Of a stretch of 64,000 nt of DNA, positions 22,923 to 35,639 are shown one piece after another (position 1 is the first letter of the stretch; each line of letters starts with the position of its first letter). The translations under genes and the position numbers were made by a program. Under the pieces are notes generated by a model, which did not search any database, had not been told where the DNA came from, and saw nothing but the letters and a program-made list of their open reading frames with translations. This stretch comes from Stichopus chloronotus. Its lineage: Eukaryota; Echinodermata; Holothuroidea; Aspidochirotida; Stichopodidae. The stretch is taken from contig CM037838.1 in the NCBI GenBank assembly GCA_021234535.1, forward strand, positions 14,072,195-14,136,194, written 5' to 3'.

Positions 22923-25765
22923 TTGTAACGGCCATACACTAGCAGCTGATTTATGTGTTGTAGGTAAAATGCTACATGAACTATCATCAGGCAGATTGAT
23001 ATAATTACACAATATTTGTGTAGGAGGAAATCAGATTCAAATGATCACTAACAATGAAACGAATTTCGTTACTTATGAAGTGATCCTGTTTATAGGATGA
23101 AATGATCTTATTGCCTTCATACATTAATTTTTGTCCTGGTGTCAGTGGGTTCGGTGCAAATGACGAAAAAAAAAATAATGAGCAATTAACGTCTGTTTGT
23201 AAATTACGTTTCCTGATATGATCATTGTACAGGGAGCCTCGACACTAGAGGTACTATAATTAATCAGACTTGAATCCGCTCATCTGCTCGAAAGTTGTTA
23301 TAAAGGAATCGAAATACAATAGATGGGTACGGATATGCTTGGGTGAATAATCCTTCACGTAATGAAGTATAAATGATCTACAACTGTTTGAAGTATTACA
23401 TCTTTCATATAACCATTCCAATGCTCCTATTATGATTTGGAGCACGCCATGTTGCAGATTTTCCAATGTAACGACATGTGGGTTACGTCGCCCGGTATCC
23501 TGAAATACTACGATGCATAGAATAAATACACGCAGACATAGGTTAATCATTTCCCAAAAGAAACTTTGTTTTAAACAAACATATGACCCTTTACACCCTT
23601 CAGGTGGCGTCTCACTACCAAAATATTCTCATGTGATAGGCAGTCCTGCTGTACCTGAGATGGTGCTTGGGTAACGACTCAGGGGCTGATCTACACACTT
23701 CCACGACTGGCGTCTGTGAGGCTACTCCACGGTTGTGGCTGGATTCCAGAGGTCGTGATGTGGGTTCTTGAGGTAATCCGCCCTGGCTAAGCCGCAGGAA
23801 AATAAGTTAAACCCGAATAACTACGTAATCTCTTTCAACATTCAACCTATGTTCACCACTTGAAATTACATGTACGTTTTGAATATTTTACCCATTTCTC
23901 ATGGCATAACATTGGGATTAACATTCCGTTTACATGTAAGTACAATTCCGAATCCTATTTAACTTTCGGGATATGAGCAATAGATTTTACATGAATATAA
24001 AGTTCCCAGTATCTCGAATATTCACATTATCTAACATAAGTTATGATAAAGACAAAGCCTTACCATTTAAAATGGCGTTGAAAATTGCACTGAGATAACA
24101 GTTCAAGCTCCCGGCTCCCCGCAGTACAGAACCTTGCTTTCCGTTCTACAGGACTGAATGTAGCATACGTTTCTTCTAGACAACGGTATTCCTTTCTACG
24201 GCGTCAAAGGCTAAGACTAACCAATATTTAATGATTCCGATTACTACAACCGGAGGCTATGTTACCTCCAGTAACTTTTCTTTTGACTTCTGATTCAAAA
24301 GTGGTCCACATGGTGTTTTTCATTGTGGAAGAAGCCTATGCCGTTGGATCAACGCCAAATACCAATTACGTAAATAGGTATGTTTGATACACTGTTGGAT
24401 ACCAGAGCATTTGTAAATACATACATCGCCAGCTGCAGGACGAAACAAAGAACTGATCGCGTAGCATTAGTCACGCTGCATACCTAAGGATTACAAAAGT
24501 CATCCGTGACACACCATGTGTAAAAGCTTTAAGAAGTTTACCCAGCACATACCTTTAAATTTTTAATCTTTTGGAGTTTGCCGTAATAGTAGTTTAGACG
24601 GACAGAAAAGAAGTATTGCGAAGTTATAGCAAGGTTTCTTCCGACACACTTTTTTTTTTACTTGAATCCAGTATGAATGGTAGGAATATCCGTGACACAG
24701 CTTATTTGAAATAGGTATGTTTGTATGAGGGTGGGGGATCGAGGGGATATTATCAAGCACCTCGAACCCTGTAATCTCGTAACCTTTTGCTAGCGTAGAT
24801 GAGCAGATGGCGAGTAAGGCCCTTGCATATTTTGGTATCATTACGACCATATATGACAGCCTAGGAATATATAGGCTCAATGCCCAATGGAGCACTATTT
24901 ATTGTTAACTAGACATTTTTGAAGGCGGTAAACAGAACATCGTATCTCTGTCACAAGTGACTCACTGTTTGACGTCGAGAACAGTCATGATTAAGAGCAT
25001 GATCTGCACCCGAAAACCAGGGTCAGTAGTAATTGGCATGCAACCCCTAGCTTATTAACAATATTGCCAAGTTGAAAATAGACAACACTGAAAGCAGGAT
25101 GTGACGTTTGAAAGTGAACAGTAGTCCTTATCCTTCATCATCTCTCATTCTCTTCTGTTTGATACCAGGCTGAAAAAGAGCACCTATGCCACGTTTCTTT
25201 CAGGAGAAATTTCATTCATTACAGTATTAATTACGGTAAAAAGAAGAGTGATTTAGTTTTTAGGTTAAAAAATTAGCCCAACCGGACCATGTGATGGATG
25301 TACGGCACTGAAAATACCTACGATACAACAAAACTCCTATGCGAACGACGTTCGTTTCGAAAGTAAGCTGTTTTGGACAAACAGACGTCGGTATGGTAGT
25401 TTCTATAGCTTTTTTACAACTGTTAGCGCCTTAGCCAGTACTTTGGTGTGTTTTTGAAAACTCAGTAACAACACATCCTGCTTTAACTAACTAATGTGGT
25501 TACATACATGGTAAGTTTAAGGCAATGTAGCGATCTCCCGTGCTAACGACTTTCAGAAAGTCAGTATTTCTGAGCTTTCAATAAGAGTGGGATTCATTTC
25601 CAGTCATTATTGTGTGGAAGAGAAGAACGTTACTACGATGCAGGTATGTTTGCCTAAGTAGTCACCAGTTACAAAAGATGTATGACGTTATATACCAATT
25701 TACAGAGACTGTTTACAGAGACATATAGCCATCCTCACCTGTTCAACAAACTACAGAAGTCCCTC
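22923..25765. other. Intergenic, nothing recognised
   Basis: No supported gene. Minus-strand open frames at 23260-23550 (96 codons, hydrophobic N-terminus) and 24563-24895 (110 codons) have no recognisable family, no glycosylation or cysteine pattern that stands out and no clear exon borders. Confidence 0.5.
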
Positions 25766-25988
25766 TACACTCAGAGAATTATTTATCTAAATTATGTAAA
25801 ATAAGAACTCCATAAATTTTATGTAAAATTAATGTAAGCAGTATTTGTCAATTTTGCATAATTTTGGTAAATTTCACTACATTTTAGTAAAATTGTTATA
25901 TCATAATGTAAGACTTACATTAACTGTGTGTAAAATTTTACCAAAAAATTATGGAGTTCTTATTTTACTTTACGTTTTTGTGAGTGTA
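25766..25988. mobile_element. MITE with about 75 bp terminal inverted repeats
   Basis: The stretch begins TACACTCAG and ends TGAGTGTA. The left 75 bp and the reverse complement of the right 75 bp align through TAAAATAAGAACTCCATAA (identical over 19 bases) and on to a shared TTAATGTAAG. The duplicated TA at each outer edge fits a TA target site, so a Tc1/mariner-type non-autonomous element is likely. It is almost entirely palindromic and has no coding capacity. Confidence 0.75.
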
Positions 25989-28900
25989 AATTGAGGTTGT
26001 TTATTACCTAACGCTACCAAGTTTTTGATTTGCGTTAGTTGAAGGCATACAGGAGTTGGGAGAGATTGCATACACATAAGCTTAATAAAATTACCTTTCC
26101 AGTTTTAGTACAATTCAACTCTCGATAATCTAGTATTGGGTTTTTCAGAAATATATGAAAGATTGTATGACATTGTCTCTACAATGTAAATGAAAGTAGA
26201 ATTACTGAACTACTGAAAAATATGAAATCAATAGCTTATAAAGTATTATGGCATCATAACGAAAATATTGCATTAAAGGCATTTTGTTGGTTTGGTAAGA
26301 GTTATCGGTGGGGGGGGGGGGGGACTATGAACGACAGTTCCGTAACATCCACAGAGACACAAAGACTTGAAAAAATAAATGTCGTATATTTATACTCACG
26401 ATTCCATTTATTCAGTGATTTAGATTCTTGAAATGAGTCATTAGAATTTGACGAGAGATAATGATCGAAAAAGAGGTGGAGAGGGGTATAATTACCCCAA
26501 AAGTTGGTACGAATTACGAAAAGACAAGAGAAAGACTCTCTATCACAACATCAAATTTGCAGGAGTCAGGCTGCCTTATTTCTCAAGTCACAGAATACGA
26601 GGACTTTTTCAGAGCATCAAACATGATGGAAGTCATACTCCCATGTATAGGTTTAGGCAGTTTGTAATTGATCAACATATTTTGTAACAGATTTATTACA
26701 TTAATATTACTTTGCTAATAAAATATTATCACTCATATTGTAGTTACGGTGGTTACATTATCTTTAGCGAGGATAAGATCAATAAGTCTGGACATCGCTT
26801 TCCTTCTTTCCCAGCAATTCAGTCACAGTTGTATATATATTGTAAATATTGTACATCCAGTTGCTAGAAGTACACAGTAACAACAAACGAATAATTAATT
26901 TGAGAATAATAAACCAACCATGCGACTACTGACAAAAAGGCCAACAGAAGTATATCATCAGAGTCGGTTTTGCAGACCTAGAAGTCTCCTTTTTTAACTT
27001 TTAAGTATCGTCTGTTTGAACGAGAGGAAACAGATTAGGAAGCTTGAAAGAACAGTCGAAAAGATAATCAGGCTCAGCCGAAATATCAAAATTACCGTTG
27101 AAAATCGCACCCAGGCTTTTGAATTTCATGAATTTTGCTTAACGAATGCATAAAACCATACCAATTTCCACCGTTTTACTGGGGAAAAATTTGAACAAAA
27201 TCGTGCATGAATATGCAAACAGCTTTCCACCGATGAAGTGATGACGTCCTATATTCACTCTCTAGTGTACGCACTGGCGAAATACTGTCTTTACCTGGCG
27301 CTTTTCTACTGTGTTAACTGTCAACGTGCCAAGTATTTGTATGTATGTATGTATGTATGTTCAAATATGGCTTGAGAAGCCTCTATTACGAGGTATTTGC
27401 TATTTCAAACCATATGAAGGATCCATTTAAATCTTGAGTACTTCTTGTCATCGGAACCGACACGTTTTCATTCTGCTCGTAAAATATAGCAAACGCTTGT
27501 CTGCGACCATTTTCAAGAGAACTGGTTTGTACGGGACGTCTGAACACATCGTTAGATCACAGAACTTTCAAACGAAATGACTGTCAAGTGTTGTGCTAAG
27601 GATTTCCTTGCCCAAGGTAACAGCGACAACAACTCGAGGGAGAAGACTGAAGAGGGCATGACAAATTCTGATGTACGGTACTTAAGAGTGTAAGACTTTT
27701 ATTACTGTTTGATCAAACGTTCTGGTTATTGGCAAGTCCATTTTTTACAGGAACCGGTTATTGACCGCATTGACGCTGTGCTATTATTTGAGCCCAAGTT
27801 AAGATTTCTTTACGTTCATATACAGTCTTTTGATTACAGACTTAACCTACTGCACAGTTTTATATAGAGATTATAACGTTAGTGTGATGTTTTACACTAC
27901 AGTTACGGGTGCGTCAGTAGAAACAAGGGCAGTTGTGTTACTTGCATATAATTATGGAGCTATTAGTATAATTTATACACGTATGCTGCCTTTCCAGATG
28001 ATTCACTACAGTAAATCCAGTGCGTCACAACCGTGATCGCACTATTTACAAAAAGTTGTCAGTAACAATCACACTTTCTTTTTAGCACGTCAGTTCGATA
28101 AGTATGACATTTTGAGAAGGTTAGTTTCATAGTTTTACTGATTTCTGTAGATGTTAAGAAGGAACTTCTCGGCTTTTATTTCAATGGTGTAGTGTGACAA
28201 ACAGAGAAAACCAAGGTGTCTTAACGTACGGTACTAGTCTTTTCGAATTAATATATCAACTGTTTGCATAGGTAGTGAACGAAACTACTAATAACAATAA
28301 GTCAATCAAATAATTTGCCTGTACCAATAACAAAGTATTTGAATTTGATGATTAATAAACTAACACACCAGAGTAATTGCAAAGCTGTGGAATGAAAGGG
28401 TAGAAAATAAATAAGGGCACACCAACAAGTTCAAGGTCGCCCGAAACACGTCTGTAATAAAACGTCATTTTCTATTAACTAGCCCTATTTATTGCATATA
28501 CTTTCGCTATATCTCTATTTGAACTCGTAAAGTACAAGAGGGCAATCTGATGTAACGCAAAGATAGCCTCCTGAGTCACCCTCTTTTCAGATTGCTACGT
28601 GTGTTTGAGTTAAAGGAGCACATTGAGTTGGTTTGGGAAATCCACTTCATTGGTCAAAATCAGTTAGACTTCCTTCATAAATTAATGTTATGCAAAGTCA
28701 ATCTCAGAAAATACCGATATGTCAAATACAACTGAGCATTTGTGAATGAAGAAGTAAAGATTCTGGTTTTGTCTTTTTTTGTTTTTATTCGTGACAGGAT
28801 TCTTCTTTCTTTAGTACTAACTCATGTACACACAGCCAACTGGATACACGATTTAAAAAAAAAATGGACAGATTTCATAACTATTAGAGATCAAACTTGA

Positions 28901-30292
28901 TTGATTATTTATATGACAAGGATTGTCGAGCGGTTGTAGTTGGAAATCGTCTCAATTTGTTGATATGAATTCAGTGTGGGATTTAAATAACCTGTCGTGT
29001 GAATGCAAATTATCACGGTAAGTTGAATAAGATTGCATCTGTGGCACGAGATAATTATGCTTTCAGAGAGTTGTTAAGAGGAATTTATTATCAATGACCA
29101 TCTGTTATTACCGATATCAGCAAGGTAACGGAATTGTAACTTGGTATATAACATATGAATTAAACCAAACAAACGCCACCCATAAGTCATATTTGGTAAT
29201 AAATATCGCTCCTTATATAGTTTTTGTGATCATTGAACTACGCTTACTGTCGCACATTTAGGAAAAGCGGAAAACATGCACCGTTGATAATTAACTGACT
29301 AAATCTCTGCATTACTTCTTGTTTCAGTTTTGATACTTTTCTAGTAATATCATTGACATACCATGCTAGCAAAATTAACCTTAGCTTTTGCAAGTCAACT
29401 TGGACCACTAACTTCTGTTCGTGCTTAATTATCCTGCGAGAAAATAGTTAAATTGCCTCACTAAATCAATCATAAATGTAACATATCTTTATGGACGCCA
29501 TGGACAAACTCATTATGAATAAATCTATAGTGTAGTGACTGCGATAGTTAATAAAACATTTCTATAGCAAAAGAAGATCCATAGCCAGTCCTCTCTCTGC
29601 CAAACTATCGTGACATTTCAGTTCTTCAACCTAATATTGGACATTCAATTATACTGACATTAAAATGGCTGAGGAAAAAAAACTGTTCTGAAAGGATTGT
29701 CACTGAAAGATAAGTTATGTCAATTTCTTCTGTGAATTTCAAAGTGGAATAATCTATTGTCAGATCAATCGACTAACACGTAAAAACATATTCTTCAAGT
29801 TTGTAAATATGTTTTAAAAACAGTTTGCTTTACATTGAATTTGGTGAGGGCACAATAACACGAATTATAGCTTACGGCACGAAAATCACTAAAATTAAAG
29901 GCAAAATCCACCGAGTGACTCTTCGTAAGCAGCTGTCTTAGAAAAGTGAATGAAATTGGCATGACTGATCGGTTGTGTATTCTTTTTCCATTGGGAAGGT
30001 GTAATTGTATTTTGTAAATTATGGCATCAACAATCCTAACAAAGGAAAAAAAAAATAAACACACTACAGGTACTCAGGCTGAACAAAGCGGGAATTGAAC
30101 TAATCTAAAAGATAAATTTAGATATAGGCAGAAACTGAATGAAAAAAGTACACGTGAAAAAAAATCTCAGGATGTCTGAAGATTTATAAATAAAGGTTTG
30201 TATATTTGGAAATATCAAACAGTCACAAACTTTTCCCTAAATATTTCAAGGAATAGCTTTCACAAACATATGCAACCGATTGAAGTTTTCTT
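25989..30292. other. Intergenic, nothing recognised
   Basis: No supported gene over 4.3 kb. It holds a poly-G run at about 26309-26323, a short (GTAT)n stretch at about 27337-27360 and several A/T-rich patches. Open frames of 68-89 codons carry no motifs. Confidence 0.5.
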
Positions 30293-33200
30293 TCATCTGC
30301 TGTCAGATCCTTGGCATTCATATTTCTCAAAAGTGTGGTACATCCATGGAACGGCCAGTACAGTCTGCAAAGCGGTCACGGCGGCTAAAAGTCCGAAGGA
30401 AAACCTGAAGGATCCGGTAATATCCACTCCGGCACCTGTAAAGATAAACAGCGCAGTATTTTACAAGGTCTCTTTCGCAGACTATTTCAGAACTATCCGT
30501 CTCGTAAGGTGGTACTCTAAATGTAATTCACAAGGTTTCAAGTATATAGCAATTCCAAATGATGTAATTTATCTGTCGATTCTTTGAAATTACTTCTAGC
30601 ATTTCCGAGAATATTCTGTTTTTTTTTTATAATGTGACCATATTGCAGCTGACATGCAGACCGCAGTGTCAGTAATTGATCTTACCTGTAACCAATCCGC
30701 CCACTTGTTCGAAAACTCCTGCAACCAAATACTGCATCACGATGGCCAACCGAAAGTGATGATTACAAACGACGGACGCGATCATACCGGAACCCAAACA
30801 GTCTTGAACGGATAAGCAAAATCCACTAACAAATGCCATCACAGAAAAGAGTATAAACTGATCAGAAAAAAGTGTTACTACATAGCCTGTTGCAGCCAGT
30901 AAACCAGGTAAAGCTAAACCAACGAGGACATTCATTCGATCTGTGTGGTAAAGAAAGGCGCAGTAGAGTCTCGCCAAAAGTCCGCCCAAACCTCCGAAGC
31001 TCGACAACCAAACGGCTGTTTTCGAATCAAAACCCACTGATTCACAATATGGGACGAGGAATATTGACCACGATGACATACCATATCCGTAAATTGCTTC
31101 AATTAGAAGCACCAACATGAGTTCTGGATGAATGGTGAATACTTTTATCGAAGAATCGATACATCGTAAGATACTTGAATACTCTGAATATTCGTGAAAA
31201 ACATCGTCGTCTTGGGCAGGCTTTCCAACGTTGTCTTTTTCGTGATTTTCAACACCAACAGCATCATTCTGGTTTTCTTCCAACAACTGATCTTTTTCAT
31301 CAGGCGACTCCTCCTTACCTGTTTCCTTGGAAACCGGCAAAAACAGTCCGGAAATTATCAAAATTCCAGTCAGGCCACTGTACACCAGCATGGCACTTTT
31401 ATAACCTAACGTTTCTGTCAAATAAGCAAGAATAACTGGTAATGCAGCAATGCCAACATTAGCAGTCATCAAGCTTACAGAGAAAACGGTTGCAAAAGAA
31501 TCATCAAAAGTTTCCTTCAGTGATATCACAGTGGCAATGTTTATTAATCCAAAACCAAAACCTGAGGAAAAAGATACAGAAATGTAAATTATTGATCAAT
31601 TTCCATCGAGTGAATTTAACCACCATTTTTTATCCCTCCGAATAATTCAGATTCGTTTAAGATGATCGATGGAATTGCAACCTGTAACAAAATACCCTGC
31701 AAGAGATGACTTAAACATATGCACACAACAGGACGTGTAAGTTGAAAATAACTAGAAGTTGTCGGTAACTCGACAGTTTGCAAAAAGTTGTTCGTTACTC
31801 GTTGTCTCGACAATTTGCATTTTTCTCTTGCCGAGATAACAAGTTATTCCAAGGAGGTTTTACAAGGCCTTCTAAAACCTCCTTGGTTATTCAAACACCA
31901 TAACTGTTCACCTCTCATGTCACCTTATGTCCGCCATTTGGTCATGACCAGATGTATGATAATGAATACAGGCTAATTGAACAATGTCCAATGTGTATGA
32001 CCACGTTCGAATCGTTAGCTACATGTTTGATATTCCCGACAAATGTTGAAAACATTTGAACATTTGTCTGTCAGTTCATATCATTTATTCATTATTTATA
32101 GTTCCTGGTAAGAGAAATCGTGGTCTAAACTAACGTGTTACTCGATTTCTTAGATATTCAGCAAAAAATTAAAGGTTTGGGATAATTTACGTCTGAGAAG
32201 ATTTGATTGTATGGCACGTAAATATTGTATACACATGAACACGGTGCTGCATGCTCCAAGTGGGAAACAGTGAACAATGTCACACATGTGTAAGAACATC
32301 TTTACCGACAAACGTGTGAACATGTATAAACGGGCATTACTAACAATATGCTCCTTGGAGTACATATTTCCTTAATCTTGTAACTCATGGTGTACGCAAT
32401 CAGAGAGTTAAAAGCAAAAGATCTTTGACGGTAAATTGAAGTTGATCTAAACTATACGTAGTCTTATACCAACAACAAGAAACAGAACAACGTGCGGACA
32501 ACTTAAAAAGAAAAATGGAATTTTCACCTGTAGTTGTGATCAAAAGGACCAGTTGCCACAATGCCAAACTCTGTGACAGCAGGGCTCTGCCAGCGTATCC
32601 AATCGTTACCATGAGACCACCCAGAGCAGCAACCAAGCGCCCGTTCATTCTGTGTTGGAGGGCACTTGCAACTGGGGCTGTGTTGGCAAGAAGGTACATG
32701 AAAATAGTCCCGCATTGGTAAAAAACTTACAAGAATAATGCAGAGTGATTTAGGTCATTTTGAATTCCAGCGATAGGGGATTATAGCTTCAATTCCACTG
32801 AGGCGAATCCCCAGTCGAATACCTACAGCTTGCATGCTATAGTGTAAAAGATGCTATTGGTTATATAGCACATAGGCACTACCCAGAGTATGCCTTAAGC
32901 CTTGAACTCAAATTGAGCAGTATTATAAGAATTCACCTGCCACCATTCATCATTTGAGGGAAAAACAAGTGTTCTTATGTAATACGATGAAAAAAGTTGT
33001 TGACCTGCCCAGAAGTATACCTGTGAATTTCATTGCTGACGCAAACAGCGCAACAAAGAATAAATTAGAATGCCAGGATCATATTGTGTGAGGAACAGAT
33101 CAAAATATATCAAGATCAAGTGGACAATATAAAGGTGAAAGAAATTGAGGAAGGAGAAGGGGAAAGTTCAAAGACAAGAAAATATATGTAGCGAGAAGAA

Positions 33201-33654
33201 AGATGGTGGGGTAAAATGGAAACATACAAAAAAAAAAGAGCGAGAATAAATCTGGTGTAGTGCAAGAATTTCTGTTTTCTGTTAAGTACGACATCATTTG
33301 TTCAAATCTAGGTCTGCTAATTTGGTTCTCAGATTGAAAACAGAACCGGTACCGGAATTAATTTAATGATTGTTATATGAATGTAAGCATAACTGAAAAA
33401 AAACCCAATATAACTTAAGTTGCTTGTGTGCGACAACTCCGCTAACCACATTAAGGACAGCATAATGAACGTATACTGTGATTGTACAATACAAGAAAAT
33501 AGATAGACCTCCTTCATTTGCAAAATAACTCACCAAACAGATAACCAATAGACCCGTGAAGTGTGAACGTCCATCCAATCGCAAATCGTTTCTTAGACAA
33601 GTGTGTCACAGTTTCTTCTAGTAGAACACCCAACGATTTCTTCGTGCCGCTCAT
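30293..33654 (-). CDS. Monocarboxylate transporter-like protein (SLC16 family, MFS), 4 exons, 429 aa
   Basis: A plasma-membrane carrier of the major facilitator superfamily; family members move lactate, pyruvate, ketone bodies or related acids, often with protons. Coding exons on the minus strand are 33654-33534, 32677-32528, 31561-30686 and 30435-30293. All have AG/GT borders and the phases close exactly (1290 nt). Family features: APVASAL in the second helix, ALGGLM and LWQL in the third, GFGFGLI starting the fourth, then further helices. An acidic cytoplasmic loop lies between helices 6 and 7 (about residues 155-215), followed by GLGGLLAR and GFCLSVQD. The usual first helix with its DGGWGW signature is missing from the first exon found, which starts at MSGTKKSLGVL. 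Either an upstream exon escaped me or the N-terminus is truncated. Substrate cannot be inferred. Confidence 0.85.
31849..31886. repeat. Perfect 14 bp inverted repeat (hairpin) in transporter intron
   Basis: CCAAGGAGGTTTTA, a 10-base loop, then TAAAACCTCCTTGG. It lies in intron 2 of the SLC16-like gene beside a direct repeat (CGACAGTTTGCA and CGACAATTTGCA at about 31772 and 31808). This suggests the remains of a small DNA element rather than a regulatory structure. Confidence 0.6.
31990..32350. repeat. Dispersed repeat family B, copy 1
   Basis: Resembles 56520-56850 in the same orientation: AAAACATTTGAACA, then GTGCTGCATGCTCCA, AGCAGTGAA-like, CAATGT and GACAAACGTG-like blocks occur in the same order and spacing. 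It lies in intron 2 of the SLC16-like gene (between exons 2 and 3). No open frame, terminal repeat or A-tail was found. Confidence 0.5.
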
Positions 33655-34380
33655 GAAGAATTTATAAACACATCTCGAGATGAAAGACTTTACTTGATTG
33701 GTTGTTAGATGCATTATGCTCGTGACGTTGCAGGTCCTCTTTTTAATATAGTCTGATGTAGTAAATTTTCTGTAATTAGTATTCAGAAAAAGAAAATGAC
33801 GTTGTAATATTGACATTCCACTTTGCTTTAAAACCTGTTTCCCAAGTGTTTGTAGGAAATGTGTCGATAAAATGTTTCCTTTCGGCAGGTATCGGTATCA
33901 ACATCACACCCTACAACCTTTACAGATAATTTGTGTGCTCCTCGATCCCAGAAAGTAATAAGTAAAACAAGATGAAAATTGATTTCTAATATCATAATGA
34001 ATAAACTAAAACAAATATAAAATTTAAAATGGTATAATATCAGGAGCGCCTGCAGGATCAAATTATTGGGCAAATGGTGTGTGGAGCATACAGGAGAATT
34101 TTTCGCCGGGAAAAATCTCCCACATCATTCCATATGGAATTTCAGAGAGCATTTGTGCTGTTTATTTTAAGCCTTACCCCCACTAATAAGCAAATACATG
34201 TAGTTTTAATTCAATTTCAAGTGTTTCACGTAAATTTATTTCTGGGGTCAAAGTGTGATTGGGGGAACGTGATACTCATCCCCACCCCACCTTCCTTGCC
34301 GCGACAACGTATAATATTTCAACTAGATTTACGGTAAGGTTCATCTCCTTTCCCAGATTTGTTTACGTATTGCATAAGGC
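33655..34380. other. Region upstream of transporter gene
   Basis: No second coding exon with the SLC16 N-terminal signature could be identified here. A G/W-containing minus-strand stretch near 34270-34290 was examined and not accepted. The promoter of the transporter may lie here or further upstream if a first exon is missing. Confidence 0.4.
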
Positions 34381-35209
34381 CAGTGACTCTTAAGCTGGGG
34401 TCCGCGGACCCCCAGGGAGTCCGTGAAGCTTGTTTTGGGGTCAGCGGGTCTGTGGAAAAAGTAGGAGTCTGTACTTGGGAGTTCGCGAAAGCTGCAGTGA
34501 TTTGAAAAATTCAGACGAGAAATAGTATGTAATTTAAAATTATAAATCATACAGCAACCCTTACTCCTAAATTGGTAATCGTTCTCGTAACTTTTCGTAC
34601 TTTTTCGTAGTCAAAGCAGGGGACAAAGTCCTTTTTGATTCACTGATAGATTTTTTTGAACAATAGAGCAGACTTAAAGAAAATGTTTTATTACGGACCA
34701 ATCACATTTGATTTTGAACTTTGTCCCTCTTAAAGAAGTGGTTCGGAGAGGCTCTACCACTCACATTACTTGTATACAAGTCTTTCGTCAGTTTCAACAC
34801 TGGCGAAATAGAAACGCAACGTAAAACTACGAGTACACATTTTTCATTAATTTTGCTTTGTTTCGTGTGGTGAATCTTTTTAATTCTATGTCAAACCAAA
34901 ACACAATTTTTTTTTTTCGCACCAACTAATAATTCGATGATACCAAATTTTATACCTATGTCACAAACTTTGAGGAGGAGATTATATTTTCAAAAATAAG
35001 CATACAGCGGTAATATAGTTTTGCGACAATTTCCTTTTTTAATTCAACTTCAATTTAAATTTCTTATAATTTGAACAAGACCATACGTTACCTTTAATGG
35101 GTAAGTTGTGACTCAATCAAAAGATTTTCTTGGCCCGACAGGGTTCCCTTTCTCAAAAAGTATGGAAGATGTTAAGGGGTCCGCGGATTCAAAAAGGTTG
35201 AGAACCTAG
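34381..35209. mobile_element. hAT-like non-autonomous element
   Basis: The left end reads CAGTGACTCTTAAGCTGGGG and then TCCGCGGACCCCC. The right end in reverse reads CTAGGTTCTCAACCTTTTTG and then ATCCGCGGACCCC. Ends with a CAGTGGTTCTCAACC-type start and a TCCGCGGACCCC block are typical of hAT/Charlie-type elements. Interior non-coding, about 830 bp. A convincing 8 bp target duplication was not found. Confidence 0.65.
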
Positions 35210-35259
35210 GCCTTTGACTACTGCCAGCTTTGTTTACACCTAATTAATAATAAGTTCAT

Positions 35260-35295
35260 GTTTCTGGTGTTCTGGTGTTCTGGTGTTCTGGTGTT
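35260..35295. repeat. Tandem 8 bp repeat
   Basis: Four head-to-tail copies of TTCTGGTG. Short microsatellite-like array just outside the hAT-like element. Confidence 0.75.
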
Positions 35296-35639
35296 TATGT
35301 CAGCCCGCTGTATACCTTGTAATAACTGTTACAACTTCATTGTTTTATTTCGTGTTACTATTACTGGTATTCAGAGAAACATCGCCTTCTTACTATCATC
35401 ACAACTACCCAATTTCCCTCCTCTAATCAGTATTTACCGTTAATGGTAGGTGACCACTGACAATTCTTACTGTTAATCATAGATATTTAAATTCAGAGCA
35501 GTTTTTACTGTGTAATGGTGTTAATTTAGACGAGGTTCATACTGTGCCTTCTCGGAGAACTGGCTGGCACAACAGATGGTCAAACATGTGAGTATCAGTG
35601 CATTAGTATAATTCGTAATCTTACTCCCTTGTCGAAAGA

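Noticed and set aside
24563..24895. 110-codon minus-strand frame
   Set aside because: No recognisable motif or splice context; composition looks non-coding.
30872..31435. Plus-strand open frames of 71-86 codons
   Set aside because: Antisense to the large SLC16-like exon; no features of their own.
31616..31725. Possible extra transporter exon (GILLQVAIPSIIL)
   Set aside because: Exon 2 joins exon 3 directly in phase to give the family motif GFGFGL; inserting this segment would break that phase, and its frame runs to a stop.
32000..32025. tRNA-like B box (GTTCGAATC)
   Set aside because: No A box at the right distance and no cloverleaf; no tRNA gene could be supported anywhere in the window.
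34265..34300. Candidate N-terminal SLC16 signature exon
   Set aside because: The minus-strand glycine-rich reading does not give DGGWGW in any frame and has no matching donor phase.
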